Shown here in pieces: positions 26,007 to 35,000 of a stretch of 64,000 nucleotides of DNA. The notes beneath the pieces are model-generated. The model was not told where the DNA came from. It did not search any database and saw only the letters and a list, made by a program, of their open reading frames with translations. The number at the start of each line of letters is the position of its first letter. Position 1 is the stretch's first letter. Position numbers and translations under genes: made by a program. This DNA comes from Planctobacterium sp047947135 (GTDB lineage: Bacteria; Pseudomonadota; Gammaproteobacteria; Enterobacterales; Alteromonadaceae), in contig CP170457.1 of the NCBI GenBank assembly GCA_047947135.1, positions 4,402,001-4,466,000 on the forward strand. Reading direction: 5' to 3'.

Positions 26007-26720
26007 GTGAATAATAGTGAAAAAATAGTTTTACATTCCATAGCGACCGTCCATAGTCCTTTCAAGGAAAAATTCGCGGTTCCTCGGCAACCGGGCCTTG
26101 CTCCATCAGTCCTATCTAAACTGGTGTTCACCAAAGAATATGCGTCTCCCGAATGTTTTCTGGGGCTTGATGATTTTTCCCATCTTTGGGTCATTTTTCA
26201 GTTTCACCAGCACGTTAATGCCGGGTGGAACACCAAAGTGCGCCCGCCGCGATTGGGCGGTAACGATAAACTTGGTGTGTTTGCTACCCGCAGTTCTTTC
26301 CGACCCAATGGACTGGGTATGTCGGTAGGAAAGCTGGTTTCCCACTATGCCATCAAGGACCACTATTGCATAGAACTCTCTGGGCTTGATTTAATTGATG
26401 GTACACCCATCATCGACGTTAAGCCCTATATCCAATACGCCGATGCGATTACTGATGCCCAATCTGGTTTTGCACAGGACTGCCCAGCTCATTTACAAGT
26501 ACAATTTTCCAGCTCAGCATTGGTGACTCTTTCTGGGATCCCCACAGGTGAATTGTTGCAACAACAACTGATAGAAATACTGCAACAGGACCCTCGTCCA
26601 GCCTATAAAAAATCAAGAGATAATGAGCGTATTTATGGAGTGTTGTTCGACCGTTGGAACGTACAGTGGCAAGTGCAGGAGGAGATTTTGACTGTTGTTT
26701 CCATCGCAGAAGCAAAATAA
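26007..26720 (+). CDS. trmO: TrmO, tRNA (t6A37)-N6-methyltransferase
   Basis: 237 residues, TsaA/YaeB family. The characteristic SPFKEKFAVPRQPGLAPSV, SHLWVIFQFH and VRPPRLGGNDKLGVFATRSS segments are all present, and the C-terminal DPRPAYKK motif is conserved. The enzyme uses SAM to methylate N6-threonylcarbamoyl-adenosine at position 37 of ANN-decoding tRNAs, giving m6t6A. The start is a GTG at 26007; no other start precedes the conserved region and the ribosome site is weak. It lies 83 bp upstream of proS on the same strand. Confidence 0.94.
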   Translation: MNNSEKIVLHSIATVHSPFKEKFAVPRQPGLAPSVLSKLVFTKEYASPECFLGLDDFSHLWVIFQFHQHVNAGWNTKVRPPRLGGNDKLGVFATRSSFRPNGLGMSVGKLVSHYAIKDHYCIELSGLDLIDGTPIIDVKPYIQYADAITDAQSGFAQDCPAHLQVQFSSSALVTLSGIPTGELLQQQLIEILQQDPRPAYKKSRDNERIYGVLFDRWNVQWQVQEEILTVVSIAEAK

Positions 26721-26803
26721 CCGCAATCAAAGTAGTCAAAAGGCCCGTTAATCCGTATCATACCGGCACTTTTAGAAACAGATTATTTAGGTAAAACATC
26801 GGA

Positions 26804-28516
26804 ATGCGTACCAGCGATTATTTATTAGCGACGCTAAAAGAAACGCCTGCAGAAGCAGAAGTCATCAGTCATCAGTTGATGTTGCGGGCAGGCTTAGTCA
26901 GAAAACTGGCTTCAGGCATGTACACCTGGTTGCCCAGTGGCCTAAGAGTGCTCAACAAAGTCGCCCAAATTGTACGAGAAGAAATGAATAACGCTGGTGC
27001 AATAGAAATTCTGATGCCAATGGTTCAACCTGCAGATTTATGGCAGGAGTCAGGGCGCTGGGACGATTACGGTCCAGAATTGTTGCGCCTAAAAGACAGA
27101 CATCAGCGTGACTTTGTACTGGGGCCTACTCATGAAGAAGTGATAACCAATCTGGTCAAAAGTGAAATCAGTAGTTATAAACAACTACCAGTCAATTTAT
27201 ACCAGATACAAACCAAATTTCGAGATGAAGTCAGACCCCGCTTTGGCATAATGCGTGGCCGAGAGTTCACCATGAAAGATGCATACTCCTTCCATCTGGA
27301 AGACAGCTGTCTGGAAAACACTTATCAGAAAATGTTTCGGGCTTATTGCAACATTTTCGAACGCATCGGCCTGGAATACCGCGCAGTAGAAGCTGATTCA
27401 GGGGCGATCGGTGGCAATCTATCCCACGAGTTTCATGTATTAGCTGAATCTGGAGAAGATGCCATCGCATTTAGTGACGCTTCTGAATATGCTGCAAATG
27501 TTGAGCTGGCTGAAGCGTTGGCAATTGAGCCTGCGTCGCAACTGGCGGCGCAACAATGCGAAGAAGTGGCTACGCCGAATGTGGCGACTATCGAAGAAGT
27601 CGCTGCGCATTTGCAAGTTGCAGCTGAACATTGCGTCAAGACCCTGATTGTTGAGGCTGATGAGCAAGCTGATGCCAAATGGATTGCACTGGTGCTGCGA
27701 GGTGATCATCAATTAAACGCCGTCAAAGCGGAAAAGCTGCCCAACGTCAAAACACCATTAACTTTCGCAACTGATGAAGACCTGGCAAACGACATCGGTG
27801 CCCCGGCAGGATCGCTTGGTCCTGTCAATCTGGATATACCTGTGTACGTTGATCGCAGTGCAGCAAAATTAACGCACTTTGTTTGCGGTGCGAACAAAGC
27901 AGATACCCATCTGGTCGGTGCACAGTGGCAACAAGTCAGCAATTACACAGAAGCAGACCTGCGCAATGTAGTCGCAGGGGATCGCGCCGCAGATGATTCG
28001 GGTAATCTGGAGATAAAACGCGGTATCGAAGTTGGCCATATATTCCAATTGGGCAAAAAATACAGTGAGGCGATGCACTGTGGCGTTTTAACTGAAACCG
28101 GTAAGCATGACACGCTCAACATGGGTTGTTATGGCATTGGTGTCAGCCGCATAGTTGCCGCAGCCATTGAACAGAATCATGACAAGTACGGTATTATTTG
28201 GCCGGAAAGTATTGCACCGTTTAAGGTGGTAATCATCCCGATGAATATGCACAAGTCTCATCGCGTCAAAGAAGCCGCTGAAAATATTTATCAGCAATTA
28301 ACATCTGCTGGTGTGGAAGTCTTATTTGACGACAGAAAAGAGCGCCCTGGGGTGATGTTTGCAGATATGGAATTACTAGGCATCCCTCACTCTATTGTTG
28401 TCGGTGAGCGCAACTTGGATAATCAACAAGTTGAATATAAGAATCGTCAATCTGGTGATAAACAAATGCTAGATATCAATGGCTTACAGGATTTTGTTCA
28501 GTCAAAATTAAGCTAA
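26804..28516 (+). CDS. proS: Prolyl-tRNA synthetase, bacterial type with editing domain
   Basis: 570-residue class II synthetase. Motif 2 is visible around FRDEVRPRFGIMRGREFTMKDAYSFH and motif 3 as GCYGIGVSRIVAAAIEQ. Between motifs 2 and 3 is the INS domain (~225-385) that hydrolyses Ala-tRNA-Pro. The C-terminal anticodon-binding domain follows. It charges tRNA-Pro, for which two identical UGG genes are present at 18451 and 18771. A hairpin terminator follows the stop. Confidence 0.98.
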   Translation: MRTSDYLLATLKETPAEAEVISHQLMLRAGLVRKLASGMYTWLPSGLRVLNKVAQIVREEMNNAGAIEILMPMVQPADLWQESGRWDDYGPELLRLKDRHQRDFVLGPTHEEVITNLVKSEISSYKQLPVNLYQIQTKFRDEVRPRFGIMRGREFTMKDAYSFHLEDSCLENTYQKMFRAYCNIFERIGLEYRAVEADSGAIGGNLSHEFHVLAESGEDAIAFSDASEYAANVELAEALAIEPASQLAAQQCEEVATPNVATIEEVAAHLQVAAEHCVKTLIVEADEQADAKWIALVLRGDHQLNAVKAEKLPNVKTPLTFATDEDLANDIGAPAGSLGPVNLDIPVYVDRSAAKLTHFVCGANKADTHLVGAQWQQVSNYTEADLRNVVAGDRAADDSGNLEIKRGIEVGHIFQLGKKYSEAMHCGVLTETGKHDTLNMGCYGIGVSRIVAAAIEQNHDKYGIIWPESIAPFKVVIIPMNMHKSHRVKEAAENIYQQLTSAGVEVLFDDRKERPGVMFADMELLGIPHSIVVGERNLDNQQVEYKNRQSGDKQMLDINGLQDFVQSKLS

Positions 28517-28521
28517 TTACC

Positions 28522-28546
28522 AGCAAAAAGCGATTTTTGCTTGTTT
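28522..28546 (+). terminator. Terminator after proS
   Basis: GCAAAAA / TTTTTGC stem with a four-base loop and a following TTGTTT tail, starting 6 bp after the proS stop. The stem is A-T rich but well placed. Confidence 0.6.
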
Positions 28547-28607
28547 AACGGTGACGAGCTTCTATTATGTTGTGTAAACAAGATAAGGAAGCTCGGGCAC
28601 CAAAAAC

Positions 28608-29954
28608 ATGAAGGCCACATCCGCAAGTATCAAAAAGTATGTCACTTATCTGTGCATATTATTAATGAGTGTGACAAGCATTCATACGCTTGCGCAACAA
28701 CCTCCCTCTGTCAGCCACCCGGATATTAAACAGCTGGCAGCGCTGATAAAACAAAAGCAGTTTCAAAATGCTTACGAGCGCTCCACCGAGCTGATTGAAG
28801 AATGGGGTGGCGATCCGGCATTCGATTTTTTAGCTGGACGAGCCGCCTTTGGCACACAGAGATTTCAAGAAGCGGTTTTTGCCTTTGAACGCGTCATAAT
28901 GGTTACCCCGAAAATGTTATCCGCCCGGGTATTTTTGGCGTTCAGTTATTTTCGCGTCAACAACTATGGTGCCGCTCAAACAGAATTAACCAAACTTCTA
29001 AAAGAAGACTTGCCTGAAAAAGACGCAGCGCAAGTGCGGGAGTATTTGGCACAAATTACCGCTATCAAAGAAGCCAGTGTCAAAAATCACGATACTAAAA
29101 TCAGCTTAGGCTATGGCTATGACTCCAATGTTAATAGTGGTACCAGCGCCGAAACTATTACGTTTCCGATTATTGGTGAAATTGAATTGCTGGATAGTAG
29201 CAGAGAGACGGCAGACGAAGTGGCTGAGCTGGCACTTACCTATTCTTATACTGAAAAACTTACCCAAAAAAGCCATTACAGTCTTGGAGCTGCAATCAGT
29301 GATGTTAGCCATCAAACTGAGCAGCAACTTGATCGCACTATTTTAAATCTGACCGGTGGTTACGTTACTGACTATGAGGGCACCAAAATCAGTATCAATG
29401 GATATGTCCAACCCATGACACTTGATGAAAGTTACTACCGACTGGCAGTTGGCTCTTTGTTAGATGCGACCTGGCACTTAAGTGACTCCTGGCAGTGGAT
29501 GCTAGGTGTGGGGTTTGCATACGTAGACAATGATGTCAGTGATGAACAGGATATTCGACAGTATTCAGCAAAGAGTCGCTTTACTTATTTGGGGAAACAT
29601 CTTCACATGCTGGAGCTAGGCATTGGAGATGACGAAGCCGTGCAGGAGTCTGGAAAACAGAACGGCAAGGATTTTTGGCAAATCAATTATAACTTTATCT
29701 ATCCAATTAATCCCGAATGGTTATTAACTCTGACTGCAACTTATCAGGATATCGAACATGATGCGATTCAACCGTCATTTCAGGTGATCAGAAAAGAAGA
29801 AAGTTATATTGCTGGACTGAATTTAGATTACTCACCTGCCAAAGAATGGCGGATCTCATTACGACTCAATATGTCAGATAAAAAAAGCAATATCGATATA
29901 TATGATTACGACCGCAGCTCAGCAAAGGTGTTAGTCACTCATACTTTTGAATAA
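28608..29954 (+). CDS. TPR plus outer-membrane beta-barrel protein (DUF560/Slam-like)
   Basis: 448 residues. A signal peptide (residues ~1-30, ending TSIHTLA) is followed by about three TPR-like helical pairs (~38-150) and a C-terminal region of ~290 residues. That region is made of alternating amphipathic strands (ISLGYGYDSNVNSG, LALTYSYTEKL, YSLGAAISDV, LTLTATYQDIEH, ISLRLNMSDKK), ending VLVTHTFE. This TPR-then-barrel layout with the GYGYDSNVN motif resembles the DUF560/surface lipoprotein assembly modulator group and other TPR-barrel proteins. It is encoded 312 bp upstream of the FecR-giant protein operon and may help export or anchor those products. Function inferred from architecture and location only. 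Confidence 0.65.
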   Translation: MKATSASIKKYVTYLCILLMSVTSIHTLAQQPPSVSHPDIKQLAALIKQKQFQNAYERSTELIEEWGGDPAFDFLAGRAAFGTQRFQEAVFAFERVIMVTPKMLSARVFLAFSYFRVNNYGAAQTELTKLLKEDLPEKDAAQVREYLAQITAIKEASVKNHDTKISLGYGYDSNVNSGTSAETITFPIIGEIELLDSSRETADEVAELALTYSYTEKLTQKSHYSLGAAISDVSHQTEQQLDRTILNLTGGYVTDYEGTKISINGYVQPMTLDESYYRLAVGSLLDATWHLSDSWQWMLGVGFAYVDNDVSDEQDIRQYSAKSRFTYLGKHLHMLELGIGDDEAVQESGKQNGKDFWQINYNFIYPINPEWLLTLTATYQDIEHDAIQPSFQVIRKEESYIAGLNLDYSPAKEWRISLRLNMSDKKSNIDIYDYDRSSAKVLVTHTFE

Positions 29955-30266
29955 ATTATCAGGCTGTTCAAAAGCGGACGTGCAGTCTCTAAATGCTCAA
30001 TGGACGATTAAGCAAGCTGGAATAATCTGACTATACTTTGACTGATGGAATAATAAGGATTTCGGCGTTAATCAGTGTTTTTATGTGAACTGCTTCATTG
30101 TATCGCTAATAGGCTTTTGCATTGGAGTGGTTTTAAATTTATATACTCAAGTATAGGTTGATATAAGCATTGCTCGAATACGTTAAAGTCACGCTTTCAT
30201 CCGCTAATATGAATCGCAATTTTAACGCCAATTTAATGTTGTAGATATAACCGAGGAAGATTATAA
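29955..30266 (+). promoter_or_regulatory. 312-bp control region upstream of the FecR/giant-protein operon
   Basis: No gene. An AT-rich stretch with the 14-bp palindrome TATACT-CA-AGTATA at 30142-30155, which could be an operator. No promoter close to consensus stands out; a TATACT hexamer near 30031 lacks a good -35. The ribosome site for the next gene is CGAGGAAG, ~12 bases before the ATG. As the only large gap before six packed genes, it is the likely place of control. Confidence 0.45.
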
Positions 30267-32039
30267 ATGCGCTTGCAATTATCGTTGGTCAGTGTGGCAT
30301 GCCTGTTGTCATTACATGCACATGCATTATCGCCCGCCGGCAAGACCATGATAGCCAAAGGAAAAGTTAACGCTTTTGAAGTGGAAACTGAACAACGAAA
30401 GCTACGTCGAAGAAGCCCCATTTTCGATGTCGATACTGTGCAAACGCAGAATAACAGTAAAGCGCAATTTCGTATGAATGACGGTACTTTGCTGGCGTTG
30501 AAAGAAAATACCACATTACTCATTTCAGAATACAAATACAACGAGGAACAAGGCGGCGGTTCCGCAGTTTTGGAATTGGTTGAAGGCGGATTACGTTCTG
30601 TAACGGGGGCAATCAAAGCCAATAATGGTGAATATGAATTAAAAACCCCCGTCGGCTCAATTGGTATTCGTGGTACCCACTTTGAATTAGAGATATTGGT
30701 TGGCGGAGAAATGGTGCTCGCTGTTTGGGAAGGTGCCATTGATGTTGATACGGGCGATAAAATTGTGTCCTTTGGCGAAGGCGAGGACTTCTCGTACGCC
30801 CGAATCACTGAAGATGGGCAAGTAACGGAATTGCTTGAGGCTCCAGATAACTTCTCAGAGGGACACTCTGATGATGAATCTGAAGACGAGTCAGATGACA
30901 GCAACGATTCTGACGATAGCGACGACAGTGATGATTCTGACGAAAGCGACGATTCTGACGACAGCGACGATTCTGACGACAGTGACGATTCTAACGATAG
31001 CGACGATTCTGACGACAGTGATGATTCTGACGACAGTGATGATTCCGACGACAGCGATGATTCTGACGACAGTGATGATTCTGACGACAGCGACAATGCT
31101 GACGACAGTGATGATGCAGACGACAGCGACGATTCTGGCGACAGCGACGATTCTGACGATAGTTCAGATAGCAGCGACGATTCGGACGACAGTGATAACA
31201 ATGACTCCGGTGATTCAGAGGAAACCGATAGCAGTGATGGCTCCTCTGGTACAGAGGATACAGATTCCGGCACTGACGATGGCTCTGATAGTGAATCAGG
31301 TTCAGACAATAGTGGTACCGAAGGCAGCGAAACAGGAGACAGTGGCTCTGAATCTGGTGATTCCGGGCAATCAGACAGCACAGATACAACCCAACCAGAC
31401 TCTACCACGCCAGATACGGACAATTCTGGTACAGACACCCCCTCTGGCGATGATACTGCACCCGATACGACATCACCAGATACGTCCGGTGACGTCGGCG
31501 ATGACAATATTGGCGGCGATATAGGCGATGTCACAGATGATATTGGCGACTCTCCAATAACGTCAGATCCTGATGGTTCAACTGTTCCAGGGCCTGATGA
31601 TACCAACAGCGATGACGAAACTGATGTGCAGGAAGACATTATCGAAGAAACTATAGACAACACGGCACCCACAAGTGCAGATATCATCGCGGATCGAACG
31701 GGCATATTTACCTACAATAATCTGGTCGATTCTTCCGTTTCCAGTACGGCTGGTGGTGCTCGAAATCTGCAAATCAGTATGACCGTGGATTTTGACAACG
31801 GTTTTATTCCTGAAGGAACTCTTTCGTTAAGTGATAACGGTGGGGAATGGTTTGCGGCATTTAATGGCGTAATTAATGTAACCGAGCTGGACTTAGGCGT
31901 TAATTTTGCCACATACGGAAATGATTTGGCTAACGGTAATATCGACGGATTCTTCTCCGACGAAGGCAACAAAATAACCGGGCGTTTTAACCTATCCAGC
32001 AGCGGCAACTCCGCAAATGGTAGTTACGTAATTGAGTAA
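30267..32039 (+). CDS. Exported FecR-domain protein with Ser-Asp repeat region
   Basis: 590 residues. A Sec signal peptide (~1-21, ending HAHA) is followed by a FecR-type beta domain (~45-160) with FRMNDGTLLALKENTTLLI and ELKTPVGSIGIRGTHFEL. A ~100-residue Asp-Asp-Ser repeat (~209-311) comes next, then an acidic Ser/Thr/Asp/Gly-rich linker to ~460. The C-terminal ~120 residues are beta-rich with NGNIDGFFSDEGNKITGRFNL and a final NGSYVIE, reminiscent of the small barrel domains of TbpB-type surface proteins. It is not a sigma-factor regulator of the FecI/FecR kind: there is no sigma gene and no membrane helix. The next gene starts 10 bp later. Surface or periplasmic location is inferred. Confidence 0.8.
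   Translation: MRLQLSLVSVACLLSLHAHALSPAGKTMIAKGKVNAFEVETEQRKLRRRSPIFDVDTVQTQNNSKAQFRMNDGTLLALKENTTLLISEYKYNEEQGGGSAVLELVEGGLRSVTGAIKANNGEYELKTPVGSIGIRGTHFELEILVGGEMVLAVWEGAIDVDTGDKIVSFGEGEDFSYARITEDGQVTELLEAPDNFSEGHSDDESEDESDDSNDSDDSDDSDDSDESDDSDDSDDSDDSDDSNDSDDSDDSDDSDDSDDSDDSDDSDDSDDSDDSDNADDSDDADDSDDSGDSDDSDDSSDSSDDSDDSDNNDSGDSEETDSSDGSSGTEDTDSGTDDGSDSESGSDNSGTEGSETGDSGSESGDSGQSDSTDTTQPDSTTPDTDNSGTDTPSGDDTAPDTTSPDTSGDVGDDNIGGDIGDVTDDIGDSPITSDPDGSTVPGPDDTNSDDETDVQEDIIEETIDNTAPTSADIIADRTGIFTYNNLVDSSVSSTAGGARNLQISMTVDFDNGFIPEGTLSLSDNGGEWFAAFNGVINVTELDLGVNFATYGNDLANGNIDGFFSDEGNKITGRFNLSSSGNSANGSYVIE
30891..31200 (+). repeat. In-frame tandem repeat coding for Asp-Asp-Ser polymer
   Basis: Degenerate tandem array of the 18-bp unit GAYGAYAGYGAYGATTCT (Asp-Asp-Ser-Asp-Asp-Ser), about 16 units with some Asn, Glu, Ala and Gly substitutions. 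Unit length is a multiple of three, so gain or loss keeps the frame. The encoded chain is strongly acidic, like staphylococcal Sdr stalks, and may bind Ca2+. Confidence 0.9.
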
Positions 32040-32049
32040 AGGGACAAGA

Positions 32050-35000
32050 ATGATGCAGATATTTTCGACGGTTTCCACCATCCCAAAACTCTTTATCGGA
32101 TTGTTCGGAATTCTTTTTTCAGTTTCAGTTTTCGCAGTGCCCACCGGGGAGATCTCCCATCCAATTGGTACACAGCGGGGCAATATTATCATTTTGGCGG
32201 AAGTATCGGATCCTGATGGATTGGATTCCGTTGGCATAGAATTTTCCAATGGTCGAACTATTAATATTTGTTCTTCTAACTGCGGTACCAGCCAACGCTA
32301 TTTTAGAACCGGTGTATCGCCTCGTGAATTCGGCTTAAGTCCCGGCTCGGTCATCATGAACTTGTGGGTCGGAGATACCAGCAATGTGATCGACAGCCAC
32401 TCGTTTACCTGGAATCCAGCAACCGTTGAAAATGTGACTACCTCGCGTGTAATCGGCTCTATTAACGTGTCCTGGAATGCCGTGTCTGGGGCTTTGCGTT
32501 ACAACGTGTATGTAGCATCACAGCAGGGTTTAACACCTGGCAACGCTGAAAGCCTGTCGCACGGTCAGGCGTTTCGCTCATTGACTGGTACATCTCATAC
32601 TATTACACCATTGCCGGAAGATGCTTCCACTTTTGATACTACCGGTATGTTTATTTTGGTAAGCGCTGTTAATGCCAGCGGTGAAAGTGCCTTTAGCAGT
32701 ATTGTTCGTGTTGCAGCACTAGATAATCAAGATCCCATTACCAGCAATGATTTCGTAACTGTTGATGAAGACAGCAGTGTTTCAGGTAACGTTCTGGAAA
32801 ACGATTCTGATCCCGAAGGTGCTGATTTAACTGCCGAGCTGTTAACAGGCCAAGGACAAGGGCCATTAAACGGTACAGTAGCGTTGTCTGAAGACGGGAA
32901 TTTTACGTATGAACCAAACAGTAACTATTTTGGTTCGGACAGTTTTCAATATTTAGCGAATGACCCACTGGGAGGCAGTGGCATCGGTACAGTTGAAATT
33001 ACCGTGCGTGGTATTAACGACAGTCCAACAGCGAACGATGACAGTTACCAAGTTAACGAAGACACGCCACTTGACATCTCCAGTCAAGCAGGTCTTCTAA
33101 ATAATGATTCGGATCCTGATGGTGATAATCTGTCAATCGTTTCAGCGTCGGCATTAATGGCGCAGAATGGGGCTTTATCTGTTGGTGAAGATGGTGCATT
33201 TAACTATATCCCCAATGAAAACTTTTTTGGTGTTGAAGAAATCGCTTACACAGTCACAGACAATTCAGGCACCACAGACAACGCCTTTTTGCGTATTACA
33301 GTTCTGGAAGTCAATGATTTACCGGTAGCCCAAGATGATGCTTTTAGCATTTTAAGCAGTGAGACGTTAATTGCCAATGTCACCGAAAATGACAGTGATA
33401 TTGACGGTGACAGTTTGCAAGCCAATCTGGTTTCCGATGTCAGTAATGGCTCACTTACACTAAGTCCTTCTGGAAACTTCAGTTATACAGCTGATCCGGA
33501 ATTTAATGGCAATGACCAGTTTAGTTACAGCGTTTCAGATGGACAGGCCACTAGCAATGTCGCCACAGTAACGATTGAAGTGATTTTTGAAAATAATGCA
33601 CCTTTAGCAGCAGATGACGCTTATTTGGGTACAGAGGATGAACCTCTATCAATTGCTGCGAGTGAGGGTTTGTTAGCCAATGATGTGGATAATGATGCGG
33701 GTGATATTTTAACTGCTGTGCCCACACCTGTTAGTGGCCCGCAGTTTGGTACTGTGAATATTAGCGGCGATGGCGCTTTTACTTATCAACCAGATGAAAA
33801 CTTTTTTGGGATTGACAGTTTTGTGTATCTCGTCGAAGACAGATTGGGAGAATCAAGCAGGGCAACTGTAAACATTGAAATAGCCGCTGTAAATGATGAG
33901 CCCGTTGCTAATGACGATGAGTTCGGCACTTTGGAGAGCGTACCTGTTTCAGGCAATGTTTTAGAAAATGACGAGGATGCAGATGGTGATGCATTAGTCG
34001 CCGAAATTACCACTAGTACCGAACACGGCATTTTAGCATTGGAAAGCAATGGTAACTTCACTTACACACCAGATCAGGACTTTGAAGGCGAAGATCAATT
34101 TAGCTATAGCGTATCCGACGGAAATGGCGGTGCAGCAAACGCCACGGCGATTATTGTCGTTGTTGGAGAAAATGATCCTCCTGTAGCCAATGATGATAGT
34201 TACGAGGGCATTGAAGATGAAATACTCTCTATTTCTGCAGAGTCAGGGTTGTTGGCCAACGATGAAGATACTGACCTTGAAGATCAGATTAGAGTTGTAA
34301 CGACTCCAACCTCTGCGCCTACCTTTGGTTCGCTTGTATTAAGATCGGATGGCTCATTCGACTATCAACCAGATGAGAATTTCTTTGGCGAAGATAGTTT
34401 CAGCTATGCCATTCGTGACCGCGTAGGAGAAACAAGCGAAGCATCTGTATCTATTCTTATCGCTCCTGTAAATGACGCGCCTGTAACAGAAGATGACGAA
34501 TTTACTACGCTTGAAGATGTTGAAATCAGTGGCAATGTATTAGAAAACGATACTGACCCTGATGACGATACACTCAGTGTATCCCTGATACAGGATGTTG
34601 AGAATGGTGAGCTGACGCTTACTGAAAGCGGCGACTTTACCTATATTCCCAATGAAGCCTTCAATGGCAATGATCAGTTTATATACAACGCGACGGATAA
34701 TAATGGCGGGAATACTTCAGGTACGGTCAATATTATTATTGTCAGTGAAAATGATGATCCAGTTGCCAACGATGATGTTTACGAAGGCATCGAAGATCAA
34801 TCACTCAATATCAGAGCAGAAGATGGCTTGCTTGCAAACGATACCGATGCAGACCTGGATGATCGACTCAAAGTCAAGACCATCCCCGTTGAAGCCCCTG
34901 CCTCAGGTGAACTCACGTTACTTGAGGATGGTTCGTTTAGTTACATACCTGAAGAAGACTTCTTTGGGGAAATTACCTTTATTTATGAAATTCAGGACCG

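Noticed and set aside
30267..30800. FecI/FecR-type iron signalling system
   Set aside because: No ECF sigma gene, no TonB receptor and no membrane helix; the protein is exported and only shares the FecR fold.
30891..31200. CRISPR-like array
   Set aside because: The 18-bp units are contiguous, without spacers, and encode an in-frame peptide repeat.
30233..31705. Long open frame of 490 codons on the minus strand
   Set aside because: It is the antisense of the Ser-Asp repeat; low-complexity SSLSSESS translation arises from the repeat composition, and the plus-strand FecR protein has signal peptide, domain and ribosome site.
32032..32049. TTG start of the giant protein overlapping the FecR gene
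   Set aside because: ATG at 32050 has AAAGGGA at proper distance and a normal signal peptide; the TTG has none.
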